A DNA stretch of 23,163 nucleotides from Bacillota bacterium (lineage in GTDB: Bacteria; Bacillota; Clostridia; Lachnospirales; Lachnospiraceae): the NCBI GenBank assembly GCA_023415655.1, contig JAEZKD010000234.1:1-23163 (forward strand). The letters are read 5' to 3'. The notes under the pieces are model-generated. The model had not been told where the DNA came from. It did not search any database and saw only the letters and a program-made list of their open reading frames with translations. Both the position numbers and the translations under genes were made by a program. Of this stretch, positions 22,897 through 23,163 are shown in pieces; position 1 is the stretch's first letter; each line of letters begins with the position of its first letter.

Positions 22897-23073
22897 GATT
22901 TTCTCCTTTCTTTTGTCAATGCATTATTGTTATGAAAACCTCTATTAACTGTATCTTAATATACCCGTGGCAAACTATCAATATAAATAGGACAAATTAC
23001 TGCAATTAATGTTCACTATCGACTTTCTCATAGAATATATAAATACGGTTAAACTACAAAAGAGGTGAAATTT

Positions 23074-23163
23074 ATGTCTTATATTGCTCCAAACATGCAA
23101 GCGAAGTTCGAAACTTTATCCATTGATCTAAAAAATACAATTTTAGAACGCAATGTACAGATT
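23074..23163 (+). CDS. Unidentified protein, first 30 codons (gene runs past window end)
   Basis: A start ATG at 23074 with AGAGGTG 7 bases upstream opens a frame to the window edge. It begins MSYIAPNMQAKFETLSIDLK and ends in a helical, charged stretch (NTILERNVQI). This style is seen at the start of small clostridial proteins, but I cannot name a family from 30 residues. It is divergent from the dehydrogenase gene. Confidence 0.65.
   Translation, partial: MSYIAPNMQAKFETLSIDLKNTILERNVQI

Noticed and set aside
1..23163. A mobile element, prophage, tRNA or CRISPR array somewhere in the window.
   Set aside because: No transposase, integrase, phage gene, tRNA-like cloverleaf or regularly spaced repeat with unique spacers was found on reading both strands.

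Overview
This is a low-GC, gene-dense stretch of a Firmicute chromosome. Strong AGGAGG-type ribosome binding sites, long operons on the minus strand, Hcp with a DUF1858 tail, a multi-gene feo operon and Cys-rich secreted-looking proteins all fit an anaerobic member of Clostridia. Lachnospiraceae (Clostridium/Lachnoclostridium phytofermentans-like) is my best guess, made from style rather than from any search. I see no rRNA, tRNA, insertion sequence, prophage or CRISPR array.

Layout. Positions 1-2608 carry a truncated Fe-S/flavin enoate-reductase-type oxidoreductase with a good promoter, and behind it a TetR regulator with its own terminator. Positions 2790-5548 are a minus-strand cluster: a small two-helix membrane protein with NDKK repeats, three unrelated GNAT acetyltransferases, and a protein resembling the BtrH N-terminal/C39-like fold. 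Positions 5768-11031 hold a heterodimeric ABC exporter (two overlapping half-transporter genes) and, upstream on the same strand, a LytTR response regulator plus a GHKL kinase that has no membrane sensor. A strong terminator separates the two units. Positions 11252-12500 on the plus strand encode two small proteins that appear to share one domain, the second being Cys- and Asp-rich. A convergent permuted papain-like hydrolase follows.

Positions 13506-18227 look like a nitrosative/oxidative stress region. It contains hcp (hybrid cluster protein fused to DUF1858), a divergent Crp/Fnr-type regulator, and a hemerythrin-domain protein translationally coupled to a MATE efflux pump. The hcp promoter has a good -10, no recognisable -35, and a 16-bp Crp-like palindrome centred exactly at -41.5 from the predicted start. 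This predicts class II activation by the divergent regulator.

Positions 18474-21774 are the ferrous iron uptake operon: feoA-like, feoA, feoB and a Fur-family protein whose C-terminal half has no His or Cys. It has a near-consensus promoter with a Fur-box-like palindrome just after the predicted start, and a 14-bp tandem repeat between the two feoA genes. Downstream of a 3-hydroxyisobutyrate-dehydrogenase-family gene (22033-22896) lies a roughly 107-nt three-way-junction-like element whose mismatches become G-U pairs only in minus-strand RNA. The window ends in the first 30 codons of an unidentified plus-strand gene.

The best candidates for something undescribed are the structured element, the hcp control region, the metal-ligand-free Fur-like protein in the feo operon, the paired Cys-rich proteins and the BtrH-like/GNAT cluster. 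All functional statements are inferred from motifs and context; no database search was run.
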